From DAOTVD01 sp034437075 (GTDB taxonomy: Bacteria > Chloroflexota > Anaerolineae > Aggregatilineales > J027): a stretch of DNA of 44,197 nt. Each line of letters opens with the position of its first letter. The stretch's first letter is position 1. Below, piece by piece: positions 7,554 through 15,417 of the stretch. The DNA is taken from positions 1 to 44,197 of the forward strand of contig DAOTVD010000017.1 of the NCBI GenBank assembly GCA_034437075.1. Reading direction: 5' to 3'. A program made the translations under genes and the position numbers. The notes beneath the pieces are model-generated. The model searched no databases, was not told where the DNA came from, and saw only the letters and a program-made list of their open reading frames with translations.

Positions 7554-8021
7554 TTACGAGCCGCTTTGCTGTTTGGTGTAGCCGATTTCGCTCATTTTGC
7601 GTTTGGCATCGGCCAATACCTTTACGCCAATGCCGGGGATTTCCAGCACTGCGTCGTCGCCTTCGTCGTTGAGTTTCTGAATGAGATCGGCAACGGTGTT
7701 GATCCCCGCTTCATTCAAGATGTTGATGTAGCGTTTGCTCAGTTCCAGTTCATCCAGCGGAACATCGGCATTCAGGCGGGCTTCTTCTTTGGCGCGGCGG
7801 TCGGCCTCGCGTTGGTCGCGCACGCGCAAACGGTTCAAGAAGCGGTCCACACGCCCTTCAGTGTCCACAATCTTCTGCTCACCCGTGTAAAACGGATGGC
7901 AGTTCGCGCAGACGTCAACGCGCAAGCTCTCGCGCGTAGAGCCCATCACCCATTCGGTACCACAGGCCATACAAACGATTTTGGCCTCTTCGTAGTAGGT
8001 GGGATGGATATCGTTTTTCAC
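7554..8021 (-). CDS. rpmE: Ribosomal protein L31 fused to an alpha-CTD-like helix-hairpin-helix domain
   Basis: Residues 1-60 are a zinc-type bL31: MKNDIHPTYYEEAKIVC with four cysteines C17, C20, C38 and C41, and HPFYTGEQKIVDTEGRVDRF. A charged helical linker (about 61-85) leads to residues 87-147, which read like the C-terminal domain of the RNA polymerase alpha subunit: DELELSKRYINILNEAGI, NTVADLIQKL and LEIPGIGVKVLADAKRKM. Normal L31 is 65-90 residues; this protein is 155. The ribosomal part is expected to sit in the 50S central protuberance. What the added domain binds (DNA, RNA or protein) is unknown. Found in order after rplU and rpmA. Confidence 0.92.
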   Translation of the reverse strand: MKNDIHPTYYEEAKIVCMACGTEWVMGSTRESLRVDVCANCHPFYTGEQKIVDTEGRVDRFLNRLRVRDQREADRRAKEEARLNADVPLDELELSKRYINILNEAGINTVADLIQKLNDEGDDAVLEIPGIGVKVLADAKRKMSEIGYTKQQSGS

Positions 8022-8042
8022 GTGGATTTCGTCCTCGTCAGT

Positions 8043-8315
8043 CTATTCGGTTGCTTCTGCAACTTCCGATACGACACTAATGTACTTCCGGCCATCGCGC
8101 TTAAGGGCGAAATTCACATAACCTTCTGCCGTGGCAAAAATGGTGTGGTCGCGCCCGATGCCTACATTGGCCCCCGGGTGAAAGCGCGTGCCCCGTTGGC
8201 GCACGATGATATTACCGGGTAGGACGTATTCGCCACCAAAGCGCTTGACGCCAAGGCGTTTTGCTTCGCTATCGCGCCCATTGCGGCTGGAGCCGCCACC
8301 TTTTTTATGAGCCAT
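8043..8315 (-). CDS. rpmA: 50S ribosomal protein L27
   Basis: bL27, whose flexible N-terminus reaches the peptidyl transferase centre. The sequence is canonical: AHKKGGGSSRNGRDSEAKRLGVKRF, then GNIIVRQRGTRFHPGANVGIGRDHTIFA. Length is 90 residues. The N-terminus is the short form with no cleavable extension as seen in Firmicutes. GAGGAG lies a few bases before the ATG. It sits between rplU and the L31 gene. Confidence 0.98.
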   Translation of the reverse strand: MAHKKGGGSSRNGRDSEAKRLGVKRFGGEYVLPGNIIVRQRGTRFHPGANVGIGRDHTIFATAEGYVNFALKRDGRKYISVVSEVAEATE

Positions 8316-8344
8316 TGTCGCTCCTCCTCGTTTATTCCCTGGGC

Positions 8345-8659
8345 TTAGATCGAAATATTATCGATGCGTAAACGGGTGTAATATTGACGGTGCCCCTTTT
8401 TCAAGCGATAGCGCTTCTTGGGGTGGTACTTCCACACGACAATTTTCTTGCCGCGATATTGCTTAACGCATGTCGCGTTGACGCTGGCCCCGGCCACGGT
8501 GGGTTGGCCCACTTGCGGGTCGCCTTCATCCGGCACGACCAGCAGCACATCCTCAATGGTGAGAGCGTCGCCTTCTTCGAGGGGCAGGCGTTCGACATCG
8601 ATGGTCGCACCGACTTCGGCGCGATACTGTCGCCCACCAGTTCTGACGATTGCATACAT
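8345..8659 (-). CDS. rplU: 50S ribosomal protein L21
   Basis: bL21 of the large subunit, binding 23S rRNA near L20. The frame is open upstream to 8701, but the family start is MYAIVRTGGRQYRAE at 8659, with GGAG about ten bases before it, giving 104 residues. Typical blocks are VERLPLEEGD, VLLVVPDEGDPQVGQP, and the basic end KYHPKKRYRLKKGHRQYYTRLRID. First gene of the L21-L27-L31 unit, with a consensus promoter and a structured leader upstream. Confidence 0.97.
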   Translation of the reverse strand: MYAIVRTGGRQYRAEVGATIDVERLPLEEGDALTIEDVLLVVPDEGDPQVGQPTVAGASVNATCVKQYRGKKIVVWKYHPKKRYRLKKGHRQYYTRLRIDNISI

Positions 8660-8747
8660 GAAATTCTTACTCCAATTCTCGCTTTTCGCCGCCAGTAACA
8701 ACCAGCCGGGCGCCCTGACGAGGAAAATTGGCGATTGATCAATGTGG

Positions 8748-8770
8748 AAAAATCGGCATGAGTCGCCGAT
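8748..8770 (-). other. Attenuator-like hairpin at the start of the rplU leader
   Basis: On the minus strand ATCGGC (8770-8765) pairs with GCCGAT (8757-8752) around a 7-base loop and is followed directly by five T. It begins about five bases after the predicted start site, at the head of a leader of about 115 bases. This is terminator-like but short and may be a leader control element. Confidence 0.45.
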
Positions 8771-8781
8771 ACTAGCAGGGC

Positions 8782-8811
8782 ATTATAGCCCTCGGCCTGG
8801 TAGAGCGTCAA
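8782..8811 (-). promoter_or_regulatory. Promoter of the rplU-rpmA-rpmE unit
   Basis: On the minus strand TTGACG (8811-8806), an 18-base spacer, and a perfect TATAAT (8787-8782). Transcription would start near 8775. It abuts the end of the LiaF-like gene. Confidence 0.75.
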
Positions 8812-8814
8812 GCC

Positions 8815-9606
8815 TTAATCAATCGCGCGTAGGGTGATGTTCCCCACCGCATTAACCGCGATGATTTCCTGGTAGGGCTGTTCGGGGTGATAGGCGCGCG
8901 CGGCATAGTACGCGCCGCTACGATCCCGCTCGAAGCGGCTGTCATCACTGATGATGCGGCACAACGGGCTGGCCGTCACCTGGATGAGCGCGGGTAAACT
9001 GGCTGGGATCACCAGGTCAATATCACCGAAGTTCGACCGCACATAAATCGGCCCGCCGATCTCAGTGGGGCCAATGACGCGAATATCACCAAAGCCGGAC
9101 GCGATATGCGCTTGCGCAACCGTGATGCCGCGCAAATCGGCTTGGAGCTTGCCCACATGCGCGCTCATCAGAACCGCCCAGGGCAAATCCGCCGCGATGC
9201 CCAGTTCCCAATCTGCTAGTGAAAACAGCCAGGTATGACCGCGCTGCAAGTTCAGCGTGGCGTGGTTATTGCGCACCGCTAAGCGGGGGCGCGACCGCGC
9301 GGTATATTGCCCAGCAATCAGGCGCCCTGTGCGGTCCAGCCGCCCCAAACGCACATCGATTTCACCGCTGTTGATTTCCACAGACGCGCTTTCGACACTG
9401 CCGCGCGTGATGCCAAATGTATGCGCTTGCCAACTCGGCGCCAGGTCGCCGCGCCACAAGACACCCAGCCCCACGATAATCAACAGCAACGGCCATAAAC
9501 TGACCACATCCGCTTCGATGAGCAGGAAGTTGTTCAGCAATATCACGATCCCCAAGAGGATGAGCAATATTGGGAAGAAAACTGGCGCTTGCGGCGACGC
9601 GCGCAT
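8815..9606 (-). CDS. LiaF-like membrane protein with toast-rack domain
   Basis: The N-terminus has two close hydrophobic helices, FFPILLILLGIVILLNNF and LWPLLLIIVGLGVLW (residues about 8-60), the LiaI/LiaF-type membrane module. The remaining 200 residues are beta-rich with repeated GDI steps (ASGFGDIRVIG, SNFGDIDLVIP), as in the adhesin-like DUF4097/LiaF C-terminal domains. LiaF proteins modulate cell-envelope stress signalling in Firmicutes, but no LiaRS two-component system is visible here, so the role is open. 263 residues. Its ATG overlaps the stop of the sigma factor by one base (TAATG), suggesting coupled translation. Confidence 0.75.
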   Translation of the reverse strand: MRASPQAPVFFPILLILLGIVILLNNFLLIEADVVSLWPLLLIIVGLGVLWRGDLAPSWQAHTFGITRGSVESASVEINSGEIDVRLGRLDRTGRLIAGQYTARSRPRLAVRNNHATLNLQRGHTWLFSLADWELGIAADLPWAVLMSAHVGKLQADLRGITVAQAHIASGFGDIRVIGPTEIGGPIYVRSNFGDIDLVIPASLPALIQVTASPLCRIISDDSRFERDRSGAYYAARAYHPEQPYQEIIAVNAVGNITLRAID

Positions 9607-10865
9607 TAGCCTTCTCGCAGATAGTCTCTCAGCAACACATGCGCGGACGAACGGCGCAGGCGGTTCAGGGCTTGCGCTTCCAATTGGCGCACCCGCTCGC
9701 GCGTGACACCGATCTTTTTGCCGACTTCCTCCAAGGTGTGCGTTTCGCCATCTTCCAGGCCATAGCGCATCCGCAGAATATCGGCCTCGCGATGGGGCAA
9801 GCGGCTGAGCACTTCCTCCACTTGCTCGCGCAATAAGTTGGCCGTGGTCATTTCGTCCGGCGCGGGGCTAGATGTATCTTCGATGAAATCGCCCAGTTCC
9901 GAATCGGACTCATCATCTATGGGCGAATCCAGGCTGACAGGCCGCCACGAGATTTCGATCAGATTCAAAATTTTATCGGGCGTGGTTTCCATGCGTTCGG
10001 CCAATTCCTCTGGCAGAGGGTCGCGGCCTAGCTCCTGTTGGAGTTCTAAGGTCATGCGCCGTAGCTTGTTCAGTTGGTCGCCCATATGCACCGGCACGCG
10101 GATCGTGCGGCCTTGGTCGGCCACAGCGCGGCTGATAGCCTGGCGAATCCACCAAGTCGCGTAGGTGCTGAACTTATGCCCGCGTTGGTATTCAAATTTG
10201 CGCACTGCCCGAATCAAGCCGATATTGCCCTCTTGGATCAAATCCAGAAAGGGCACACCGCGCCCCACAAAACGCTTGGCCACGCTGATGACCAACCGAG
10301 AATTTGCGCGGATGAGATGTTCTTGGGCGAGTTCGCCGTCGAAAATCACTTCTTGTAACGAACGCCGCTCTTCATACGACAGCTGGTCTTCATCGGTTTC
10401 ATCAAGCTGTTCGCGCGCAAATTCAGCAGCCTCAATGCGCTTAGCCAATGAAACTTCTTCCGCTGCGGTTAATAGCGGAACCTTACCAGCTTCCTTCAGG
10501 TATATGCCGACAACGTCATCATTATTCAAAGCGTGCTGGTAGCCTTCGTCATTACTAAAATCCAACATCAATAGATCCTGTTCAGATTGTACAACGTCTT
10601 CCGGATCTTCACCGCCTCGGCTCGCGGCTGGCGAGGCGTGTTGTTCATCTGCTGCATGCTCTTTGGGTTGTCGCTCGGCCATATCATCGGGTTCGTCCCG
10701 TACCAGGTCGTACCCTTCCGCCGAGAGTGATTCGATTAGCTCTTCCACGAGTGGCAAATTGTCCTCTGCATTAGGTACCAATTCCAAGAAATCCTGGAAT
10801 GTGATATACCCTTTTTCCTTACCAATTTGTAGTAGCTTCTGTTGAAGAATATCTTGCTCAGTCAT
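9606..10865 (-). CDS. rpoD: Primary RNA polymerase sigma factor (RpoD/SigA)
   Basis: Sigma-70 family group 1, directing core RNA polymerase to housekeeping promoters. Residues 1-55 form a region 1.1-like helical domain. DDVVGIYLKEAGKVPLLTAAEE is region 1.2. LIRANSRLVISVAKRFVGRG begins region 2 (2.1-2.3), and the STYATWWIRQAISRA helix is 2.4, which reads the -10. RTIRVPVHMGDQLNKL starts region 3. The C-terminus carries the region 4.2 HTH (HTLEEVGKKIGVTRERVRQLEAQAL). 419 residues, with a moderately long acidic stretch between 1.1 and 1.2. GAGG precedes the ATG. The leader holds a terminator-like hairpin downstream of an extended -10. Confidence 0.96.
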   Translation of the reverse strand: MTEQDILQQKLLQIGKEKGYITFQDFLELVPNAEDNLPLVEELIESLSAEGYDLVRDEPDDMAERQPKEHAADEQHASPAASRGGEDPEDVVQSEQDLLMLDFSNDEGYQHALNNDDVVGIYLKEAGKVPLLTAAEEVSLAKRIEAAEFAREQLDETDEDQLSYEERRSLQEVIFDGELAQEHLIRANSRLVISVAKRFVGRGVPFLDLIQEGNIGLIRAVRKFEYQRGHKFSTYATWWIRQAISRAVADQGRTIRVPVHMGDQLNKLRRMTLELQQELGRDPLPEELAERMETTPDKILNLIEISWRPVSLDSPIDDESDSELGDFIEDTSSPAPDEMTTANLLREQVEEVLSRLPHREADILRMRYGLEDGETHTLEEVGKKIGVTRERVRQLEAQALNRLRRSSAHVLLRDYLREG

Positions 10866-10874
10866 CGTACCTCA

Positions 10875-10899
10875 AACAAAAAACCGCCCATCGAGGCGG
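10875..10899 (-). terminator. Intrinsic terminator or attenuator upstream of rpoD
   Basis: On the minus strand CCGCC (10899-10895), a 6-base loop and GGCGG (10888-10884) are followed by TTTTTTG. It lies after the DUF4340-like gene and only ten bases before the rpoD start codon. It can end the upstream operon, but it also lies downstream of a candidate rpoD promoter. Confidence 0.7.
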
Positions 10900-10916
10900 A
10901 TTTTGACGCTTAGTTT

Positions 10917-10925
10917 ATTGTACCA
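10917..10925 (-). promoter_or_regulatory. Candidate extended -10 for rpoD
   Basis: TGGTACAAT on the minus strand is an extended -10 resembling the ndk one (TGGTATAAT). No clear -35 is seen. The start site would be near 10910, placing the terminator-like hairpin inside the rpoD leader. Confidence 0.4.
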
Positions 10926-10942
10926 TACGTCAAGCGCCAAGA

Positions 10943-11584
10943 TCATGGAGATGGGCTCGGTGTATCCTCTCCTGCCTGTCTGTCTGCTGGTTGCAGCTCT
11001 TGCATAGCTCTGACAAAACTGTCGATCCACTCTGCAGGTACCAGGTCTACGACACCCTCATCGAGCGTGGGCGAGGCATAGTAAGCCTGCCCGGAGCGAG
11101 TTCGGTCACCCACATAGACGCTGATCGTGCGGATGTCAGATACGTCCGGTACCATTTGAAAGCTTATCACATATTGAGGATTTGGCAAAAAGCCTAACAC
11201 TTCGGGCGTAAATTCGCCTCTTTCAAAGGCCCCCAAACCCGGCATAAACATCAAATTTTGCCGTATCACATTCGCCAGACCATTATTCACAGGGCTGAAG
11301 GGCGGGTCGCGCAACCGCCAGGCCGCCGTGCCGTTGGCGTCCTCCACCACATAAGTATATTCGACATCTTCAGCGGGGATGGCCAACGAGATGCCCGTGA
11401 TGTCCTGCGGCTGGGCCAAAAATGGAAACAACCGATAGGCATTTTCTGCCTGGCTGGCGGCATCGACGCCGGTTCGGGTGTCTTCGTCACCTGGCGGCGG
11501 CGGCGGCCCCTGGACGATCAGCCAAGCGAGCAAAGCCGCCCCGATAATCCCTAATGTTACGTAACCGCGTAGCATGTTGTTCAT
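10943..11584 (-). CDS. DUF4340-like membrane-anchored protein
   Basis: 213 residues starting at MNNMLRGYV (11584); the ATG overlaps the stop of the GldG-like gene by four bases. One N-terminal transmembrane helix (YVTLGIIGAALLAWLIV) is followed by a short proline run. An extracytoplasmic domain follows with DITGISLAI, YVVEDANGTAAWRL, VISFQMVPDVSDIRTISVYVGDRTRSGQAYYA and a distal VPAEWIDSFVRAM. This pattern (evaluation of a residue pair plus a G-x-x-xxxGxxYYA block) fits DUF4340 proteins, which commonly follow GldG-like genes. Function unknown. Probably part of the ABC complex encoded upstream. Family assignment is moderate. Confidence 0.75.
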   Translation of the reverse strand: MNNMLRGYVTLGIIGAALLAWLIVQGPPPPPGDEDTRTGVDAASQAENAYRLFPFLAQPQDITGISLAIPAEDVEYTYVVEDANGTAAWRLRDPPFSPVNNGLANVIRQNLMFMPGLGAFERGEFTPEVLGFLPNPQYVISFQMVPDVSDIRTISVYVGDRTRSGQAYYASPTLDEGVVDLVPAEWIDSFVRAMQELQPADRQAGEDTPSPSP

Positions 11585-13278
11585 TGCCGCCGCCGGATAA
11601 ACCAAACCAACCCGCCCACAATCAAGACACCCAACGGAATGACCAAAGTCGTCAGAATCGAAATGCGCTGGCGTTGCTGGTCGGTGGCCGTGATGGGCAG
11701 TAGGTCATTGCGAATGACGGCGTCCGGCGAGACAATTTCGGGCGTTCCGGCGACCCATTCGGCAATGGCGCCCCACAACAAACCATTGCCCGCGAAGGAT
11801 GTAATGAAGGTGTTGGTCAGCCAATCGGCATCCCCCACCACGACGACACGTGGCCCTTCTTCCAGATTGATTTCGCCAGCACTTCGCGCGGCAGCAGCCA
11901 TCGCGAGTGGCCCCACAGGGTCGGCGTCTTCGTCAAAATCGGTGAGGTCGCCGCCTTGAAAATCGCGCAGTTCCGTTTCCGCGTAAGAGTTCTCCGAACT
12001 AAAAACCAGGGGCGAGATAAGATAATTCGTCCGAAAGGCCGCTCCGTCCTCCGGCTGGGCAATTTGGACTGTCCGCGCCACGGAAAAGACAATCGACGTA
12101 CTGGCGTCGAACCCTTGCATGATGGGGTGATTCCCGAAAAAAGCCGGAACCGGGTTAAATTCCGAATCGAATGATGAGCCCTCATCCACCACGAACGTTT
12201 CTTGTAAACGCAGGCCGAATTCATCCCATAAATACTCCGCCAGCGGATCGCCCGCCAACAACGTATTGTTCAATTGCCCAAATGTCGGGTCAATCAGCGG
12301 CGGATTGGCCAGCACGATCAGCCGCCCGCCCTCGGACACAAACGTGGCGATTTTCTCCACTTCGGCGGCATCAAACGCGGATTGCGGCCCCGCAATCACC
12401 AACGCGGTCGCATCGTCCGGGATGTCTGCGGTCAATAGATTCAGCGTGGCCGAACGAATGCCCAATTGCAGCAAACCATCCGCTGCGCGCGAAATGCCCG
12501 TATCCGCATCGGATTCAATCGAGAGTTCTGTATGGCCCGTCGTAAAATAAAAGGTCGAATCGCCCACGGTTAACATACTCAGAATCTCGGTTGAAATCAG
12601 GCGTTCGTTGACCTCTGGAATAGGCCGAATCGAGGTGGGGTCGGGTTGGCCTTCGGGCGTCAGGAACGATACATACAGTGCATCGCGGCGCCCCTGGCGA
12701 CTGGGCAAACTGATGTAATTGTTATAGGCATACTGCCGGGCGATAAGCGGCTCTTGATCGGGGTCAACGTATTGCACGTCAATGAGATCACCCCCTTCGG
12801 CGTCATATTGGCGCAAGACGATGTCGGCAGCTTCGCGCGCGCGCAGGTCTGCCCGAGGATAGAAGCCCACAATGCGGATCGGAGCACCCACCTGGCGCAC
12901 GCGCTCAATCGTGTTCAGCGACGGTTGGTTTAGCGTATAGGCGGCCTCGGTGGTGAAATCCACGGTCAGATTCTGGCGATCCGTTTGGACGTAGACCGCA
13001 ACGACAAACGTGATGAACAAAATCGTCACGATGATGCTGGTCAGCCCGGATGCCGTTCGCCGCCCGCTGAAAAAGGCGCGCAGATCGTCCGGCGCCAACA
13101 TAAACCAGCCGCTGAGGCCCGCCACGCCCAACAGCAATCCCACGAAAACGAGCGTGGTGAGTTCTCCGGCCAGCATAAAGCCCAGCACCGCCGCCGAGAG
13201 GCTCGCCGTCCCCAGGATAGCCAGCCCCCCGCCGAAGCCGCCCGGCAAGCGCCCCGACAACTCGCGCAAGGTTTGCAT
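11581..13278 (-). CDS. GldG-like ABC transporter auxiliary protein
   Basis: 565 residues from the ATG at 13278, which overlaps the permease stop (TAATG) and is preceded by GGAGG. The GTG at 13287 is an alternative start. Two or three N-terminal helices (residues about 15-65, plus VTILFITFVVAVYVQTD) lead to a large extracytoplasmic domain with VDFTTEAAYTLNQPSLNTIERV, VDPDQEPLIARQY and ALVIAGPQSAFDAAEVEKIATFVSEGGRLIVLANP (the ABC_transp_aux core). A single C-terminal helix (LTTLVIPLGVLIVGGLVWFIRRR) closes it. In Bacteroidota GldG works with GldA and GldF. In other phyla such operons exist without gliding and the substrate is unknown. Confidence 0.88.
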   Translation of the reverse strand: MQTLRELSGRLPGGFGGGLAILGTASLSAAVLGFMLAGELTTLVFVGLLLGVAGLSGWFMLAPDDLRAFFSGRRTASGLTSIIVTILFITFVVAVYVQTDRQNLTVDFTTEAAYTLNQPSLNTIERVRQVGAPIRIVGFYPRADLRAREAADIVLRQYDAEGGDLIDVQYVDPDQEPLIARQYAYNNYISLPSRQGRRDALYVSFLTPEGQPDPTSIRPIPEVNERLISTEILSMLTVGDSTFYFTTGHTELSIESDADTGISRAADGLLQLGIRSATLNLLTADIPDDATALVIAGPQSAFDAAEVEKIATFVSEGGRLIVLANPPLIDPTFGQLNNTLLAGDPLAEYLWDEFGLRLQETFVVDEGSSFDSEFNPVPAFFGNHPIMQGFDASTSIVFSVARTVQIAQPEDGAAFRTNYLISPLVFSSENSYAETELRDFQGGDLTDFDEDADPVGPLAMAAAARSAGEINLEEGPRVVVVGDADWLTNTFITSFAGNGLLWGAIAEWVAGTPEIVSPDAVIRNDLLPITATDQQRQRISILTTLVIPLGVLIVGGLVWFIRRRQ

Positions 13279-14042
13279 TACCGCCACCTCCGTGATTCCA
13301 TCACCTGAATGGTTACGAACAGCATCACCGCCATAACGCCGATGTAAAAAACAACGTCTTCCACGCGAATTACGCCAATGACAAATGATGTCGAGTAATG
13401 CGCTTGCAGGCTAATTTCGCGTAGCGCCTGGGCGACCTCTGTGCTGACGATGGACGCGGGCAAGAGCCCGGCCAGGTCGCCCAACCACAGGATGAACAAC
13501 ACAGCCATGCTCAGAAAACCCGCGACAATCTGATTTTCGGTGATCGACGAAAAGAACAGACCTACGGCAATGGTTGACCCCACAAAGAGCCAGATACCCA
13601 GATAACTCGAAATCACCGGCCCAACGTCGAGTTCGGCGGCCAGGGGCGCCGCGCTGAAGGTGGTCAGGCTGAGCAAAATGGCTGGGTAAACCAGCGTCAC
13701 GGCCAGCACTAGCGTCAGATAGGCCCACGCGCCCAAGAACTTGCCCACGATGATGTCGCTATCGCGCACGGGCAAGGTCAGCATCAGTTCTAGCGTGCCC
13801 TCGCGCGCTTCTTCCGAGAGCAAGCGCATGGTAATCAGCGGCGCGAAGAAGATCATAAAAAAAGCGAAGTTGCGCAAGACGGCGGCCTCATCGGCAGGCT
13901 GGCCCTGCGACACCCGTTGCGCCAAGTCCGCGTTAAAGTTCAAGCCCGTCAGCAGCAAAATAGCAAAGGCTACAAAATAGGCAATCGGCGACGTGAAATA
14001 TTGCGTCATCTCGTGCCGGAAGATAATCCAGATACTACGCAT
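13278..14042 (-). CDS. ABC-2 type permease (GldF-like)
   Basis: 254 residues with six hydrophobic helices, starting with the family-typical IFRHEMTQYFTSPIAYFVAFAILLL. The conserved cytoplasmic stretch MRLLSEEAREGTLELMLTLPVRDSDIIVGKFLGAW marks the ABC-2 permeases of the Gld/NatB type. It forms the membrane part of the ABC system with the ATPase upstream, whose end it overlaps by eight bases, and the GldG-like protein downstream. Substrate not predictable from sequence. Confidence 0.92.
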   Translation of the reverse strand: MRSIWIIFRHEMTQYFTSPIAYFVAFAILLLTGLNFNADLAQRVSQGQPADEAAVLRNFAFFMIFFAPLITMRLLSEEAREGTLELMLTLPVRDSDIIVGKFLGAWAYLTLVLAVTLVYPAILLSLTTFSAAPLAAELDVGPVISSYLGIWLFVGSTIAVGLFFSSITENQIVAGFLSMAVLFILWLGDLAGLLPASIVSTEVAQALREISLQAHYSTSFVIGVIRVEDVVFYIGVMAVMLFVTIQVMESRRWR

Positions 14043-14961
14043 GTAGATTACCCTCGGTGATCTCTAAGAAGATGTCTTCGAGCGACATGGCCAATGCGCG
14101 GAGTTCCAGTAATTCGAGCCCGGCGTCCTGCACCGCAGCGGCCAGGCGCGGGCGAATCTCGTCTTGGTCGGCAGGGCGAACGGCCACGCCATCCTGAAAA
14201 TAATCAATCGCGGCCAAGCCCGGCAAGCTCTGCAACGCTTGCATGAGTTTGGCGCGTGGTTGGCGCGTGCGGACGAAAATGCGCCCGCTCACTTGCAGGC
14301 GATCGCGCAGATGGTCGGGCGAATCCTGGGCCAAAATTTGCCCGCGATTGATAATGATGACCGCATCGCAAATTTGCTCGGCTTCCGAGAGGATATGCGT
14401 GCTAAAAATGATCGTGTGATCTTTGCCCAACTCACGGATGAACGCGCGCACATCGCGCACTTGCTGCGGGTCCAGGCCGATGGTCGGCTCATCCAAAATC
14501 AGCACGGGCGGATCGTGCACGATGGCCTGAGCTAGCCCCAGGCGTTGGCGCATCCCCTTCGAGATATTACGCACCAAGCTATTGCTCCGGTCGGCCAGGT
14601 CTACCCGTTCGAGGGCCGCCCTGGCTGCCTGGCGCTTCTTTTTGGGCCCCAAGCCCCGTAAGGCCCCGATGTACTCCACATAGCCACGCACGGTCATATC
14701 CGGGTATAGGGGCACATGTTCGGGCAAGTATCCGATATGAGCGCGTACATCCAACGATTCGGTAACCACGTCGTACCCCGCAACGGTGGCCCGGCCCGCT
14801 GTGGGCGGCATATAACCCGTTAGGATGCGCATGGTGGTCGTTTTGCCCGCGCCATTCGGCCCTAGAAAACCGATAATCTGCTTGGCGGGCGCCTTAAAGC
14901 TGATATGATCGAGCGCGGTAAACGCCCCGTAGCGTTTAACCAGATCATGAACTTCTATCAT
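14035..14961 (-). CDS. ABC transporter ATP-binding protein (GldA/CcmA-like)
   Basis: 308 residues. Walker A is GPNGAGKT (34-41), the signature is the variant SKGMRQR (134-140) in place of LSGGQ, and Walker B is LILDEPTIGLDP (154-165). The SKG signature is common in the ABC-2 exporter ATPases related to GldA and NatA. The C-terminal 80 residues form the usual regulatory extension, ending in LAMSLEDIFLEIT. GGAG precedes the ATG. First gene of the ABC operon (ATPase, permease, GldG-like, DUF4340-like). Confidence 0.94.
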   Translation of the reverse strand: MIEVHDLVKRYGAFTALDHISFKAPAKQIIGFLGPNGAGKTTTMRILTGYMPPTAGRATVAGYDVVTESLDVRAHIGYLPEHVPLYPDMTVRGYVEYIGALRGLGPKKKRQAARAALERVDLADRSNSLVRNISKGMRQRLGLAQAIVHDPPVLILDEPTIGLDPQQVRDVRAFIRELGKDHTIIFSTHILSEAEQICDAVIIINRGQILAQDSPDHLRDRLQVSGRIFVRTRQPRAKLMQALQSLPGLAAIDYFQDGVAVRPADQDEIRPRLAAAVQDAGLELLELRALAMSLEDIFLEITEGNLHA

Positions 14962-15016
14962 CGCGCCTTCTCCTGGTATGGCCTGGCATGCTCATCACAG
15001 CATCACGGCTTTGCTG

Positions 15017-15388
15017 TCAAACGTCCGTCATTTGTGGCTCAAGGAGCCATGCAGCGGCTTTGGTCGGCGTGATAGAGGCTAGCGTGTGTGCCGGATATAC
15101 TCGCAACGGCGCAGGCAGGGCCACGACATCCCGCCAGAAAACGCGCAGGGGCAAGTTTTTCTCGATAGCATAGCGCCATTCTGCCTCAAAACCGGGCAGC
15201 GTCAGCGCCAAAGGCGAGACCACGCTCACAAACAAGTCGGCCTCATGAATGCGTTGCATCCAGTTGGCACCACAAACGCCGTCGCCCAGGGGTGTTCCGG
15301 CGGTCGCGTGCCCCATCTCGCGAAGTGCCCGGTTCATCGCGGATGTAAAGGCCACATCGGGCAAAGTTGAACTGACATACACTAACAT
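15017..15388 (-). CDS. Small TIR-like domain protein
   Basis: 123 residues from ATG at 15388, preceded by AAGG; a TTG at 15421 overlapping the MFS stop is an alternative. It begins with a beta strand (MLVYVSSTLPD), then FTSAMNRALREMGHATAG, a strand-loop WMQRIHEADLFVSVVSPLAL, and GFEAEWRYAIEKNLPLRVFW. That order resembles TIR or TIR-like folds, where a glutamate in the E-W-x-x-A-x-x helix is catalytic in NADases. The BB-loop is not clearly recognisable, so NADase activity is doubtful. No partner defence gene is adjacent. Family call tentative. Confidence 0.55.
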   Translation of the reverse strand: MLVYVSSTLPDVAFTSAMNRALREMGHATAGTPLGDGVCGANWMQRIHEADLFVSVVSPLALTLPGFEAEWRYAIEKNLPLRVFWRDVVALPAPLRVYPAHTLASITPTKAAAWLLEPQMTDV

Positions 15389-15417
15389 TTCAGACCTTAT
15401 CTTATCACTTTTGGTCG

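Noticed and set aside
8712..8781. Long-range pairing GCCCTG with CAGGGC around the L21 leader
   Set aside because: The 5' half (8781-8776) lies between the -10 and the predicted start site, so it would not be transcribed.
14992..15020. TTGACA upstream of the ABC ATPase gene on the minus strand
   Set aside because: The -10 at 17 bases would be TGATGA, too poor to claim.
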